Origin: Pseudomonadota bacterium
GTDB lineage: Bacteria; Pseudomonadota; Alphaproteobacteria; Geminicoccales; Geminicoccaceae
Assembly: GCA_030549795.1 (NCBI GenBank)
Contig: JAUQQO010000018.1
Span: 1 to 64,000, forward strand
Length of the DNA: 64,000 nucleotides
Direction of reading: 5' to 3'
Shown: positions 49,789-59,220 of the stretch, piece by piece
How positions within the stretch are numbered: position 1 is the first letter of the stretch
Layout: the number at the start of each line of letters is the position of its first letter
Notes under the pieces: generated by a model
Seen by the model: only the letters and a program-made list of their open reading frames with translations
The model's database searches: none
Told to the model about the DNA's origin: nothing
Program-made: the position numbers and the translations under genes

Positions 49789-50916
49789 ATGCCGCACAGG
49801 CGCCTTCGGCTCGCCCCTGTTGTGCGGTTCAGCTGTTGCGCCGGCTTCGTGTTGCTCGCCGCATGCGCCGCGACACCGGGATCGCCCTCGCTTCACGATG
49901 TGCCGGCGCGGCCGCGGATGGGTTACACGGTCGAGCAACGCCGCGCGATCGCCAACGCCCTGCTCGCCGACCGCGAACAGGCCCTCTGGGAGGGCGAACA
50001 GCTGCGCTTTCGCACCGGCAAGAGCGCCCTGCCGCCGCCTCCGCAGCCGCGCGAACCGACACCCTTGCCGCCGCTTGCCCAAGCGCCAACCGCGATCCGC
50101 CCGCCCGCCAATCTCGAGTCGGCGATCGTCGCCGAACGGATGGGGCTCGAGACCGACGACGGCAGCTTAAACGCTTTCTTGCGCCAGCTCGTGCGCCGCC
50201 AGCCGGCAACGGTGCAAGCACAAGAGAACGCTTCTGCGCGAACGGATGTCGCGACTGCGGGCACAGAATCGGGCGACCCTCTGGCCACAGCTGCCGCGCG
50301 CGCAGACCTGCCCCTTGCGTTGCCGCGCGGGGAAGCAGAGCGCGCGCAGGCGCGGCCGGTGAACCAGCCGCAGCCGACAGCTGAGCAGCCGAACCAGCCG
50401 AGCGCCCTCGACCGCTTTCTCGACTATCTCGGCGGAGCCTTGGCGGTCGGCCGCGCTGACCCAGCCGGTGAGCCCGCGCCCGCAGCGAGTGAAGAGTCCG
50501 GCTCGAGCCGACCAGCCATCAATGCCGGGGCGCCGTCGGTCGGGACCGAGAGCCAAACTTCGGCCCGCGAGCTGGAGCGTGCCGGGCGCGAGAAGACCGC
50601 GCTGGCTTCGACACCCGCGCGCGCTTCGGCGCAATCGGCCAGCCGGGAGCCACCGCTTGTGAGCATCCTCTTTCCCGCCGGGGTCGCGACCCCACCGCCC
50701 GAAGCTATGCAGACCCTGCGCCGCGCCTTGGAAGATGCGCGCCTTGCGCAGGGCGCGATCGAAGTCATCGGTCAGGGAAAAAGTCCAGCTCTCGCACTCG
50801 AGCGGGCGCGAACGGTCGCTCAGTTGCTCATCGAAGTCGGTGCGCCCGCCGAACGGATACGCCTGCGCGCTGCCGGGCCGGGCGACCGCGTCGAACTGCG
50901 CTTGAGCAGCCGCTGA
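49789..50916 (+). CDS. Lipoprotein with Ala/Pro-rich linker and C-terminal OmpA-like domain
   Basis: Lipobox FVLLAACAA; C-term SILFPAGVATPPPEAMQTLRRALEDARLAQGAIEVIGQGKSPALALERARTVAQLLIEVGAPAERIRLRAAG. Confidence 0.7.
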   Translation: MPHRRLRLAPVVRFSCCAGFVLLAACAATPGSPSLHDVPARPRMGYTVEQRRAIANALLADREQALWEGEQLRFRTGKSALPPPPQPREPTPLPPLAQAPTAIRPPANLESAIVAERMGLETDDGSLNAFLRQLVRRQPATVQAQENASARTDVATAGTESGDPLATAAARADLPLALPRGEAERAQARPVNQPQPTAEQPNQPSALDRFLDYLGGALAVGRADPAGEPAPAASEESGSSRPAINAGAPSVGTESQTSARELERAGREKTALASTPARASAQSASREPPLVSILFPAGVATPPPEAMQTLRRALEDARLAQGAIEVIGQGKSPALALERARTVAQLLIEVGAPAERIRLRAAGPGDRVELRLSSR

Positions 50917-50943
50917 AACGCGCGCCCAGCCGAGCGCTTCGGC

Positions 50944-51789
50944 TCAGTCGGCGACGCACAACTGCTCTTGGACGCCGAGCCCCTCGATCCCCAAGCGCAT
51001 CCGATCTCCCGGTTTCAAGAACACAGGTTCGGGCTTGATCCCCATGCCTACCCCCGGCGGGGTTCCGGTCGAGATCAGATCGCCCGGGTAGAGCGTGAAG
51101 AACTGGGAGAGATAGTGGACCAAGAACCGCACGCCATAGACCATGGTGCGCGTGTTTCCGTCCTGGTACCGGCGGCCGTTAACCTCGCACCACAGATGGA
51201 GGTTTTGAGGATCGGGCACCTCGTCGGCGGTCACCAACCAGGGGCCGATGGGTCCGAAGGTGTCACAGGATTTGCCCTTGGTCCAGGTACCGTGGCGATT
51301 GATCTGAAAGTCGCGCTCGGAGACGTCGTTGACCACGCAATAGCCGCAAACATAATCCATCGCTTCCTCGAGCGGGATATATTTGCCGGTCTTGCCGATC
51401 ACGACGCCCAGCTCGACCTCCCAGTCGGTTTTGGTTGAGCCGCGCGGAATGCGCACGTCGTCGTAAGGGCCCGAGATCGCGCTGTTGGCCTTGAGGAAGA
51501 GAACAGGCTCGGGCGGCACTTTCGCGCCCGTTTCGGCGGCATGGTCGGAATAGTTGAGCCCGATGCACATGAACTTCCCGACACCCCCCACACAGGGGCC
51601 GATGCGCGGCTGACCGGGGACGAGCGGCAGCGTGGTGGGATCGAGCGCGCGCAGCCGCGCGAGCCCTTCGGGTGTCAGCGTCTGTCCACCGATGTCCGGA
51701 ACCACCCCGGAAAGATCGCGGATACGGCCCTCGGCATCGAGCATGCCGGGCTTCTCTTCTCCCTTGGGACCCCACCGCAAGAGCTTCAT
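50944..51789 (-). CDS. Fumarylacetoacetate hydrolase family protein (ureidoglycolate lyase-like)
   Basis: MKLLRWGPKGEEKPGMLDAEGRIRDLSGV...CIGLNYSDHAAETG...EVELGVVIGKTGKYI...CGYCVVNDVSERDFQ...GDLISTGTPPGVGMG. Confidence 0.95.
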   Translation of the reverse strand: MKLLRWGPKGEEKPGMLDAEGRIRDLSGVVPDIGGQTLTPEGLARLRALDPTTLPLVPGQPRIGPCVGGVGKFMCIGLNYSDHAAETGAKVPPEPVLFLKANSAISGPYDDVRIPRGSTKTDWEVELGVVIGKTGKYIPLEEAMDYVCGYCVVNDVSERDFQINRHGTWTKGKSCDTFGPIGPWLVTADEVPDPQNLHLWCEVNGRRYQDGNTRTMVYGVRFLVHYLSQFFTLYPGDLISTGTPPGVGMGIKPEPVFLKPGDRMRLGIEGLGVQEQLCVAD

Positions 51790-52154
51790 CGCGCAAGATC
51801 TCCGCTCGCCGTCACGGTCTTGTGGAAGCACGCAGCTTTTCCTTCGACAACCCCAGCGGGCGGAGATCTCACCCGCGCCGCGCGAAAATGCGGGCAAGCC
51901 CAACACTTTACCGCCGCACGCCTGAGAAGAGAAAAGAGGAGTGGCTAATCGGGCCCCGGCACGGTTGGTTCTGCCGCGCAACGGCTCAGCGCAACGGGGG
52001 GCGCACCGCGGCGGCTGCGCAACATCCCGCAGGTGACCGTGCGAAGAGCGACCTTCGCGATCGATCGGATGGTTTGCTCGCCGGGCCAACGCGCTTGATC
52101 GTTGGCATAAATCTGCCAGTCTCGGTGGTGTCGAGCCAGCCGTTCGGAATCGCG

Positions 52155-52502
52155 ATGCGCTCCTTTCCTTGGGGTCGGTCTGCCGTTTTTGCTCTTCTTT
52201 GGGGCTTCTCGCTGTCGGGCGGTCGTGCTTTGGCGGCTCCCGATCCGGTGCAGTTGCAACAGGTCGTCGAGCCGAACCGGGCAGGCGGGGTGCTGTTGCA
52301 GATCGACCGCAACCGGATCGCCACGGTGGTGGTCGACAAGACCGCCGGTCAGGAGCACGTCGTCTCGATCACCATGGACCGCGATCAAAAGCCGCGCTTC
52401 GTGCTGCGCTGTGTTGACTTGGCCGCAGCGAGGCTCGTGCTCGAGGCCTTGCGGGTCGACGGTCCGCCGAGCCTCGACCTCACCGGCCGTTGCCGGTTCT
52501 AA
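52155..52502 (+). CDS. Small secreted protein of unknown function
   Basis: Signal peptide MRSFPWGRSAVFALLWGFSLSGGRALA then APDPVQLQQVVEPNRAGGVLLQIDRNRIATVVVDKTAGQEHVVSITMDRDQKPRFVLRCVDLAAARLVLEAL. Confidence 0.55.
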   Translation: MRSFPWGRSAVFALLWGFSLSGGRALAAPDPVQLQQVVEPNRAGGVLLQIDRNRIATVVVDKTAGQEHVVSITMDRDQKPRFVLRCVDLAAARLVLEALRVDGPPSLDLTGRCRF

Positions 52503-52685
52503 CTCGGCACTGTTGCGACAGCTGCGGGATCGGCGTTATTCGTCACTCTTCAGTGTGATGTCGCGCGAGGCCATATAGAGGGCGCGTTCCTCTCGATCAC
52601 GAGCGACGGCCGCACCGAGTTGGTCGGCTGGCTTCGGCTTACTATGCGATGAGGGGCGACGTCGGGGGAAACCTCGGACCAGAGC

Positions 52686-54203
52686 ATGCTCGAGCTTCGA
52701 ACGACCCGACGCGCGCTTGTGGGGTTGGCGGTTGCTCCCTGGATGACTCGTGCCGTCCGCGCAGCGGAAGCGGCGCAGGCGGCGCCGTTCTCCTTCGAGC
52801 GCTTGATCGAGCGCACGCGCGAGCTCGCCCTTCGACCCTACCAGCCGCCGCGCGAGGTGCCCGAGTGGCAGACGGCGCTTTCCGCGGACGCGTGGCGGAA
52901 GCTCAGGCTCAAGCCGGAATGGTTGATCTGGGCGGATTCGCCCGGCTATCGCGTGCGTCCGTACCCGTGCGGTTGGGTCTATCGTCATCCCGTTCAGCTC
53001 TTTCTCGTTGAAGACGGTGTCGCCCGACCGCGCCTTGCCACCCCCGAGCAGTTCGAACTCGGCGAGCTCGCCGCCCGCGCGACTCCCGGCGAGGATCTCG
53101 GTGTCGCGGGCTTTACGGTCTTGTTCCCGCTCACCGTGGCGGATCAGTTCGAACCCTTGCTGACTTTTCTCGGCGCCAGCTACTTCCGCGCCATCGGTCG
53201 CGGCACCAACCCCGGCGCGGGCGCGCGCGGGCTCACCTTGGATACCGGGCTCGGCCGGCCGGAAGAGTTTCCGGCGTTTCGCGAGTTCTACCTCGTGCGG
53301 CCGCAGCAACCCTTCGATCCCTTGACGCTTTATGCCTTGCTCGACAGTCCGCGCGTCGCCGGCGCCTATCGCTTCGAAGTGGTCGTGCGCGAGCAGACTC
53401 GCATCGATGTCGACGTCAACCTGTTCTTCCGCGCTCCCGTCGAGCAGGTCGGCGTCGCGCCGTTGAGCGCGATGTTCCAGTTCGGTCCCCATGATCGGGC
53501 GGGTGTGGACGATGTCCGACCCGCCGTTCACGACGTCGAGGGGCTGGCGATGTGGACCGCTGCGGGCGAGCTCCTCTGGCGGCCGGTGGCCAACCCGAGC
53601 GAACTGCGCCTTTCCGTGCTCGTCGACGAGAACCCGCGCGGCTTCGGCTTGTTCCAGCGCAGCCGCGATTTCCGCGCCTTCGAAGACCTCGACGGGCGCT
53701 TCGAGACGAAGCCCAACTTGTGGGTCGTGCCCCGCGGTACCTGGGGCAAGGGCTCTGTGCGCCTCATCGAAGTGCCGAGCCAAGACGAGCGGCGCGACAA
53801 CATCGTCGCCTTTTGGACACCGGCGAGCCCGGTCGTCGCCGGGCAGGAGCTGCGCTTTGCCTATGCGCTGATCTGGTCCTTGGCCCCCCCGATCGAGCTC
53901 TCGGTGGGGCGCACGCGGGTGACCCGCATCGGTGCGGTGCCCGGGAGTGCGGCGCGCAGGATCATAATCGAGTTCGAACGACCCGCCGGAGCTCCCTCGG
54001 CGTCCGAAATCACGGCGCGCGTCGGAGTTGCGAACGGAAGACTGGGGCCCGTTTCGGTGCGCGACCATCCGCTCGTGCCGGCTTGGCGCGTGAGCTTCGA
54101 TGTCGAGCCGACGGGTGCCGGACCGGTCGAAATGCGCTGTCTTCTCCTCGCAGGCGAACGGCCGGTCAGCGAGACCTGGATCTATCGCCTCGATAAGACG
54201 TGA
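52686..54203 (+). CDS. opgG: Glucan biosynthesis protein G
   Basis: FSFERLIERTRELALRPYQPPREVPEWQTALSADAWRKLRLKPEWLIWAD...GASYFRAIGRGTNPGAGARGLTLDTG; directly upstream of opgH. Confidence 0.93.
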   Translation: MLELRTTRRALVGLAVAPWMTRAVRAAEAAQAAPFSFERLIERTRELALRPYQPPREVPEWQTALSADAWRKLRLKPEWLIWADSPGYRVRPYPCGWVYRHPVQLFLVEDGVARPRLATPEQFELGELAARATPGEDLGVAGFTVLFPLTVADQFEPLLTFLGASYFRAIGRGTNPGAGARGLTLDTGLGRPEEFPAFREFYLVRPQQPFDPLTLYALLDSPRVAGAYRFEVVVREQTRIDVDVNLFFRAPVEQVGVAPLSAMFQFGPHDRAGVDDVRPAVHDVEGLAMWTAAGELLWRPVANPSELRLSVLVDENPRGFGLFQRSRDFRAFEDLDGRFETKPNLWVVPRGTWGKGSVRLIEVPSQDERRDNIVAFWTPASPVVAGQELRFAYALIWSLAPPIELSVGRTRVTRIGAVPGSAARRIIIEFERPAGAPSASEITARVGVANGRLGPVSVRDHPLVPAWRVSFDVEPTGAGPVEMRCLLLAGERPVSETWIYRLDKT

Positions 54204-54236
54204 GGGACGCCTAGAAAGTCCGCGAGGAAGATTACC

Positions 54237-56777
54237 ATGTCGTCCGCCACCTCGGATCAGCTCGGCTCCCTCGAGGCGCGCTGGGCGGAGCGCTGGCGCG
54301 TGGCGGTGGAGCGCGCGAGCGCCTATCTCGAAGCCGCCGGACTCGAGCGGGCGGAAGCCGAGGCGACCGCGGCCGAGCTGGTCGCTCCGCTCGCCGCTTC
54401 CCAGCGCCCGGAGAGCGAGGCCGAAGCGATCCGGCTCGCACTCGACGAGGCGCAGCGCGCGCTCGCCCGCGCTCCGCTCGTAACAAGCGAAGGTCGCCTC
54501 GCGCCCTCAAGCGCGCCCGGTGCGATCCGACGCCAATCCCTGGCACCGGCGCTCAGGTGGCGGCGCGGGCGCTGGCTGCCGCGCCCGGTCCTCATCCCCC
54601 GCGAGACCCGCGAGGGTGCGAGCCGCGCCGCGCGTGGCCGTGTGCTGCGCCCGCTCATCGATCCGATCGCCCGTCGCAGGCGCGCGACCTTCTTCGTCCT
54701 GATTGCCACCACCACCGTGTGGGGGATCTGGACCCTTGCCCAGATCCTGGGCGTCAACGGCTTATCAGCGGTCGATCTCGCCCATCTTGCCGTCTTTTCG
54801 TTGCTGATCCTGTGGCTCGCGCAGTCGTTTTGGACGCTCGCGGCGGGCTTCGTGGTGCTCTTCTTGCGCTGGCTGCGCCGCACCCCGCAGCCCGCGCGAC
54901 TTCCCGATCCGAACGACGCCGCCGGACGGGTGGCGATCGTCATGCCGATCTACAATGAAGACACCGAGCGCGTGTTCAATGGTCTTCTCGCCATGTGGCA
55001 GGACCTGCGGCGCGCGGCTCCCGATGATCGGCGCTGTGATCTCTTCGTTCTCTCCGATACCACCGATCCGGACATCTGGCTGGCCGAGATCGAGGCCTGG
55101 CGGCGGCTGCGCCAGCTCGTCGGTGACACCGACCGCATCTTCTATCGCCGCCGCGACCGCAACGTCGGCCGCAAGACCGGCAACATCGAGGATTTCCTCA
55201 CCCGTTTCGGCGCCAACTACGCCTACATGGTCGTTTTGGACGCCGACAGTCTCATGACCGGCGCCTCGATTCTCGAGCTCATCCGCCGGATGGACGAGAA
55301 CCCGAGTGTCGGGCTCATTCAAGCACCGCCCAAGCTCGTGCGCGGCAAGACGCTGTTCGCGCGCATCCTGCAGACGGCCGGTGAACTCTACGGGCCGCTT
55401 TCGGCAACCGGGCTCGCCTATTGGGCGCGCGGCGAGGGTAACTATTGGGGCCACAATGCGATCATTCGCATCCGGCCGTTCATGGAGCTGTGCGGTCTGC
55501 CGGCCCTTCCCGGTCGCGCGCCTCTGGGTGGCCCGATTTTGAGCCACGATTTCGTCGAAGCTGCGCTCATGCGCCGCGGCGGCTGGCAGGTGTGGATCGC
55601 CGACGATCTCGGCGGCTCCTACGAAGAGCCGCCGCCCACCGTTGAAGATTTCGCGGTGCGCGATCGCCGCTGGTGCCAGGGGAACTTGCAGCACGCGCGC
55701 ATCCTCATCGCTCGCCATTTGCACTGGGTGAGCCGCCTGCACCTCGGCATCGGGATCATGTCGTACATCACGTCCCCCTTGTGGGCTCTGTTCTTGCTGT
55801 TGTCCGCCTTGCAGGCGTGGGAGCTCACGCAGCGCGAACCCATCTACTTCGCCGAGGGCTGGCCCTTTCCCATCCTTCCCGTCTCGGTGGCCGACGAAGC
55901 CCTTCTCCTGCTCACCGTCACGCTCGGACTTCTGTTCGTTCCCAAGATCTTGGGGCTCATCTTGGCGCTCATCGACACCCCGCGGCGGCGGGCGCTCGGC
56001 GGAGCGGCGCGGTTGGTGGTAAGCGCGCTTCTCGAGACGCTCTACTCGGCCCTTTTGGCGCCGGTGATGATGGTGCTACACAGCTGGTTCGTCCTGTCCA
56101 TCCTCTCCGGCGCCTCGATCGAGTGGAAGCCGCAGCGGCGCAGCGCGAGCGGCAGCGGTTTCGGGATCGCAGCGCGCGCCTTCTTCTGGCCGACCGTGAT
56201 CGGGTTCGCCGCTGCCATCGGCGCTTGGATCGCCACGCCGCTTCTCTTCTGGTGGCTGTTGCCGGTCACCGCGGGTCTTGTGCTCGCGATCCCGCTCGCG
56301 CTTTTGGGGGCGAGCGAGCGCTTGGGCGAGGCGGCCGCGCGCGCGCGTCTGCTCATCGTCACCGAGGACAGTGAACCGCCCGAGGTCATCAAGGCCCTCG
56401 ATGCTCGCCGGTTCTTCCCCGTGCAGGAGCCGCCCATCGCGCGGTTTGTGCGCACGGTCATGGAGCCGCACGCGCACAGCCTGCATCTTCGTTTGGTGCG
56501 CGCCTTCCGCACTCGCCCGCCCTTGCCGCCCAAAGAGCGTAGGCTGCTCGAGCGCAAGGCGGTCCATCTTGGGCCCGAATATCTCGAGGCGAACGAACGC
56601 CGCGCGATCCTTGAGGATCCTGAACTGCTCGAACGGCTGCACGTCGAGGCGTGGGTGCATTGGCCCGAGCAACAGCCCGAGCTCTTGAGCTTCCTGCGCC
56701 GCGATCGGATGCGCGAGGGGGCGGAGCCGTCGCGGCCTCCGCAAGAGCCTGGGCGCGGCGTCGGCGTGGCCGCGTGA
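54237..56777 (+). CDS. opgH: Glucans biosynthesis glucosyltransferase H
   Basis: RVAIVMPIYNEDTERVFNGLLAMWQDL...VLDADSLMTGASILELIRRMDENPSVGLIQ...NYWGHNAIIRIRPFMELCGLP...LSHDFVEAALMRRGGW...RRWCQGNLQH. Confidence 0.96.
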   Translation: MSSATSDQLGSLEARWAERWRVAVERASAYLEAAGLERAEAEATAAELVAPLAASQRPESEAEAIRLALDEAQRALARAPLVTSEGRLAPSSAPGAIRRQSLAPALRWRRGRWLPRPVLIPRETREGASRAARGRVLRPLIDPIARRRRATFFVLIATTTVWGIWTLAQILGVNGLSAVDLAHLAVFSLLILWLAQSFWTLAAGFVVLFLRWLRRTPQPARLPDPNDAAGRVAIVMPIYNEDTERVFNGLLAMWQDLRRAAPDDRRCDLFVLSDTTDPDIWLAEIEAWRRLRQLVGDTDRIFYRRRDRNVGRKTGNIEDFLTRFGANYAYMVVLDADSLMTGASILELIRRMDENPSVGLIQAPPKLVRGKTLFARILQTAGELYGPLSATGLAYWARGEGNYWGHNAIIRIRPFMELCGLPALPGRAPLGGPILSHDFVEAALMRRGGWQVWIADDLGGSYEEPPPTVEDFAVRDRRWCQGNLQHARILIARHLHWVSRLHLGIGIMSYITSPLWALFLLLSALQAWELTQREPIYFAEGWPFPILPVSVADEALLLLTVTLGLLFVPKILGLILALIDTPRRRALGGAARLVVSALLETLYSALLAPVMMVLHSWFVLSILSGASIEWKPQRRSASGSGFGIAARAFFWPTVIGFAAAIGAWIATPLLFWWLLPVTAGLVLAIPLALLGASERLGEAAARARLLIVTEDSEPPEVIKALDARRFFPVQEPPIARFVRTVMEPHAHSLHLRLVRAFRTRPPLPPKERRLLERKAVHLGPEYLEANERRAILEDPELLERLHVEAWVHWPEQQPELLSFLRRDRMREGAEPSRPPQEPGRGVGVAA

Positions 56778-56781
56778 GGCG

Positions 56782-58587
56782 TCAGCCGGAAGCCGCCGAA
56801 GCGATAGGCTCCGCTTCGCGTTCGAAGAACAGTTGCGTGCGCACGAGCTCGGCGAAGACCCCACCCTTGCGCATGAGCTCGTCGTAGGTGCCCTGTTCGA
56901 CGAGCCGTCCGCGATCGAGGACCAAGACGAGATCGACGTCGCGGATCGTCGAGAGGCGATGGGCGATGATCAGCACCGTGCGACCCTGCATCACGGTCGC
57001 AAGCGCGCTCTGCAGCTGCGCTTCGGTGCGCGCATCGAGCGCGCTCGTCGCCTCGTCCATCAGCAGGATCGGTGGGTCTTTAAGAAGTGCGCGGGCAATG
57101 GCCAGCCGCTGGCGTTCGCCGCCCGAAAGCCGCGCGCCGCTCTCGCCCAGGACAGTCTCGTAGCCCTCGGGTAGGGCGGCGATGAACTCCTGCGCCTGGG
57201 CGAGGCGGGCGGCGGCTTCGAGTTCTGCATCGCGCGCATCCGGCTTGCCGATCCGTAAATTCTCGGCGATCGAGCGCTGGAATAGTGAGCTGTGCTGGAA
57301 CACGACACCGATGTTCCGGCGCAAGGAGGCGAGCGTCACGTCGCGGATGTCGATGCCGTCGATGGTGATGCGACCCGCATCGGGATCGTAAAGGCGCAAG
57401 ATGAGCGCGAGCATCGTGCTCTTTCCGGCGCCCGAGCGCCCGACGATCGCCACTTTCGCTCCCGCTGGAATGCGCACCGAGACATCGAACAGTGCCGGTC
57501 GTCCTTCCCGGTAGGCGAAGGTGACGCCCTCGAAGACGATCTCGCCGCGCACCCGCGGCAGTTCGATCGCATTCGCCCGCTCGACCACCGTGCTCGCGGT
57601 ATCGAGGACAGCGAAGAATTCGGCGAGAGCCGGCCTTTGGAAGAACAGCGCGCGCACAAACCCGAGCACCGATTCCAAACGAGCAATGAGCAGGGTAGCA
57701 AAACCCATAAAGGTCACGATCTCGCCCACGCTCGCTAATCCGAGACTGACGAGAAAGGCGCCGAGGGCGAAGATCGACAACGTCGCCACCGTCGAGGCGG
57801 CGCGGGTGAGCACGGTTAACAGCGCCCACCAGCCGAGCACCGGGAACTGAGCCGCCAACAGCCGGTCGGCGACTTCGCGCAGCGCCCGCACTTCCGCGCC
57901 CAACCGCACGAAACTCTGGATCAACACCACGTTGCCGAGCGCATCCCCGGCGCGCTGAGCGAGATCGGAGTGGTAACGTTCGACCTCCCACTGCAGGCTG
58001 TGGGTGCGATGGATCACGGCGCCTGTCACGAGCGCGAACAGCGTCACAAGAGCGATCAGGAGCAAAGCCAAGCGCCAGTTGAGAAAAATGGTAAGCGGCA
58101 TCAGCACGAATAGAGCTATGAAATTCGCGAAGTGCTCGCGGAAAAAGCCCAGCCAGACGGCGAAAAGATGGTCGGTGCCGGTGAGCATGATCTTCAACAG
58201 ACGCGCTGAGTGGGTCGCGTCGTGAAAAGCAGGCGGCAGCTGCAGCACATGTTCGAAGAAATCTGAGAGCGCTGCCAGGCGCCGGCGATGCGCCAGGCGG
58301 TCGGCCTGCCAGGCGACCAGCATGGAAAGGCCGATGCCGCTCAGCCCGGCTGCCGCCCACACCACGAGCAGCGTCGCGGTCGATGAGCCGGAGCTGGCAC
58401 CTGCGGATCCCGTCAACAGATCCACCACGCGACCAAAGAGGATCGGCTCGACATAACCCAGCGCCGCCGCGAACAGATTGGCCATGAGAAGCGCCACCAC
58501 CAGCCTTCGCTCGGGGCGCAACAAGCCGACCACCCGCCGATAGAGCGGGAACAAGCCCGGAGTCTTCGCAACCTCGCGGTCAATCAA
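56782..58587 (-). CDS. ABC exporter, NdvA/ChvA-like (cyclic beta-glucan exporter family)
   Basis: Fused TMD-NBD; GRSGAGKSTMLALILRLYDPDAGRITIDGIDIRDVTLASLRRNIGVVFQHSSLFQRSIAENLRIGKPDA, LSGGERQRLAIARALLKDPPILLMDEATSALD. Confidence 0.88.
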   Translation of the reverse strand: MIDREVAKTPGLFPLYRRVVGLLRPERRLVVALLMANLFAAALGYVEPILFGRVVDLLTGSAGASSGSSTATLLVVWAAAGLSGIGLSMLVAWQADRLAHRRRLAALSDFFEHVLQLPPAFHDATHSARLLKIMLTGTDHLFAVWLGFFREHFANFIALFVLMPLTIFLNWRLALLLIALVTLFALVTGAVIHRTHSLQWEVERYHSDLAQRAGDALGNVVLIQSFVRLGAEVRALREVADRLLAAQFPVLGWWALLTVLTRAASTVATLSIFALGAFLVSLGLASVGEIVTFMGFATLLIARLESVLGFVRALFFQRPALAEFFAVLDTASTVVERANAIELPRVRGEIVFEGVTFAYREGRPALFDVSVRIPAGAKVAIVGRSGAGKSTMLALILRLYDPDAGRITIDGIDIRDVTLASLRRNIGVVFQHSSLFQRSIAENLRIGKPDARDAELEAAARLAQAQEFIAALPEGYETVLGESGARLSGGERQRLAIARALLKDPPILLMDEATSALDARTEAQLQSALATVMQGRTVLIIAHRLSTIRDVDLVLVLDRGRLVEQGTYDELMRKGGVFAELVRTQLFFEREAEPIASAASG

Positions 58588-59220
58588 CGCGTCTCGACGC
58601 TCCCAGCTGTGCTCAGCGCGAGAGCTAGCCGTGAAGCCGCCGTCTGCCCAGGGCGTGCGTCAGGCGAACAGCCGAGGGCTTCCCCGGCTCGGCTCGTTTT
58701 GGTGCACCTTTGTGGTTCGATGCGACCTCGGGCTCTACGAACCGAGCCCCGGGCAGCTGCGAGAGCGGGTAGGACGGGCGGTTCCGCCCCATGCCGGCAC
58801 AGCGCGCGATGGACGCCGGGCCCGCGCCGTCTGCCATCGAGCCGTCCACACGCTGCCCGGAAAACCGCGTTGCGCGAGCCGGCACCGGCAACCTTTTTTC
58901 GATCATCATCGCTCACCAATGGCGAAAGAGGCGTCGTCGCACGCCAAGAGCAAAAAATCACAGCCGATGCTTTGCAAAAGACCGAATGCCCGCGTTAGCT
59001 CAGATGCGCAACGATCGCCGAGCTTGCGTTCGCCGAGCAACCGTGTGCGATGCTTCTTTTTCTTCTTTGACCTATCGGTCTTCTCGCGCAAGAGCGAGCA
59101 CAGCGCTCATGGCCAAAGCGGGCTTGTGCATGCAGCTTTTTTTGGGACGCAAAGGACACCCTCGACCCTGTGGGCGAGCGGTGATTTGCGGCGTTTACGC
59201 CGAGTGCGGAAAAGCGCTTG

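Noticed and set aside
58988-59010. CGCGTTAGCTCAGATGCG resembling a tRNA D-arm
   Set aside because: No downstream anticodon stem, T-arm or acceptor pairing.
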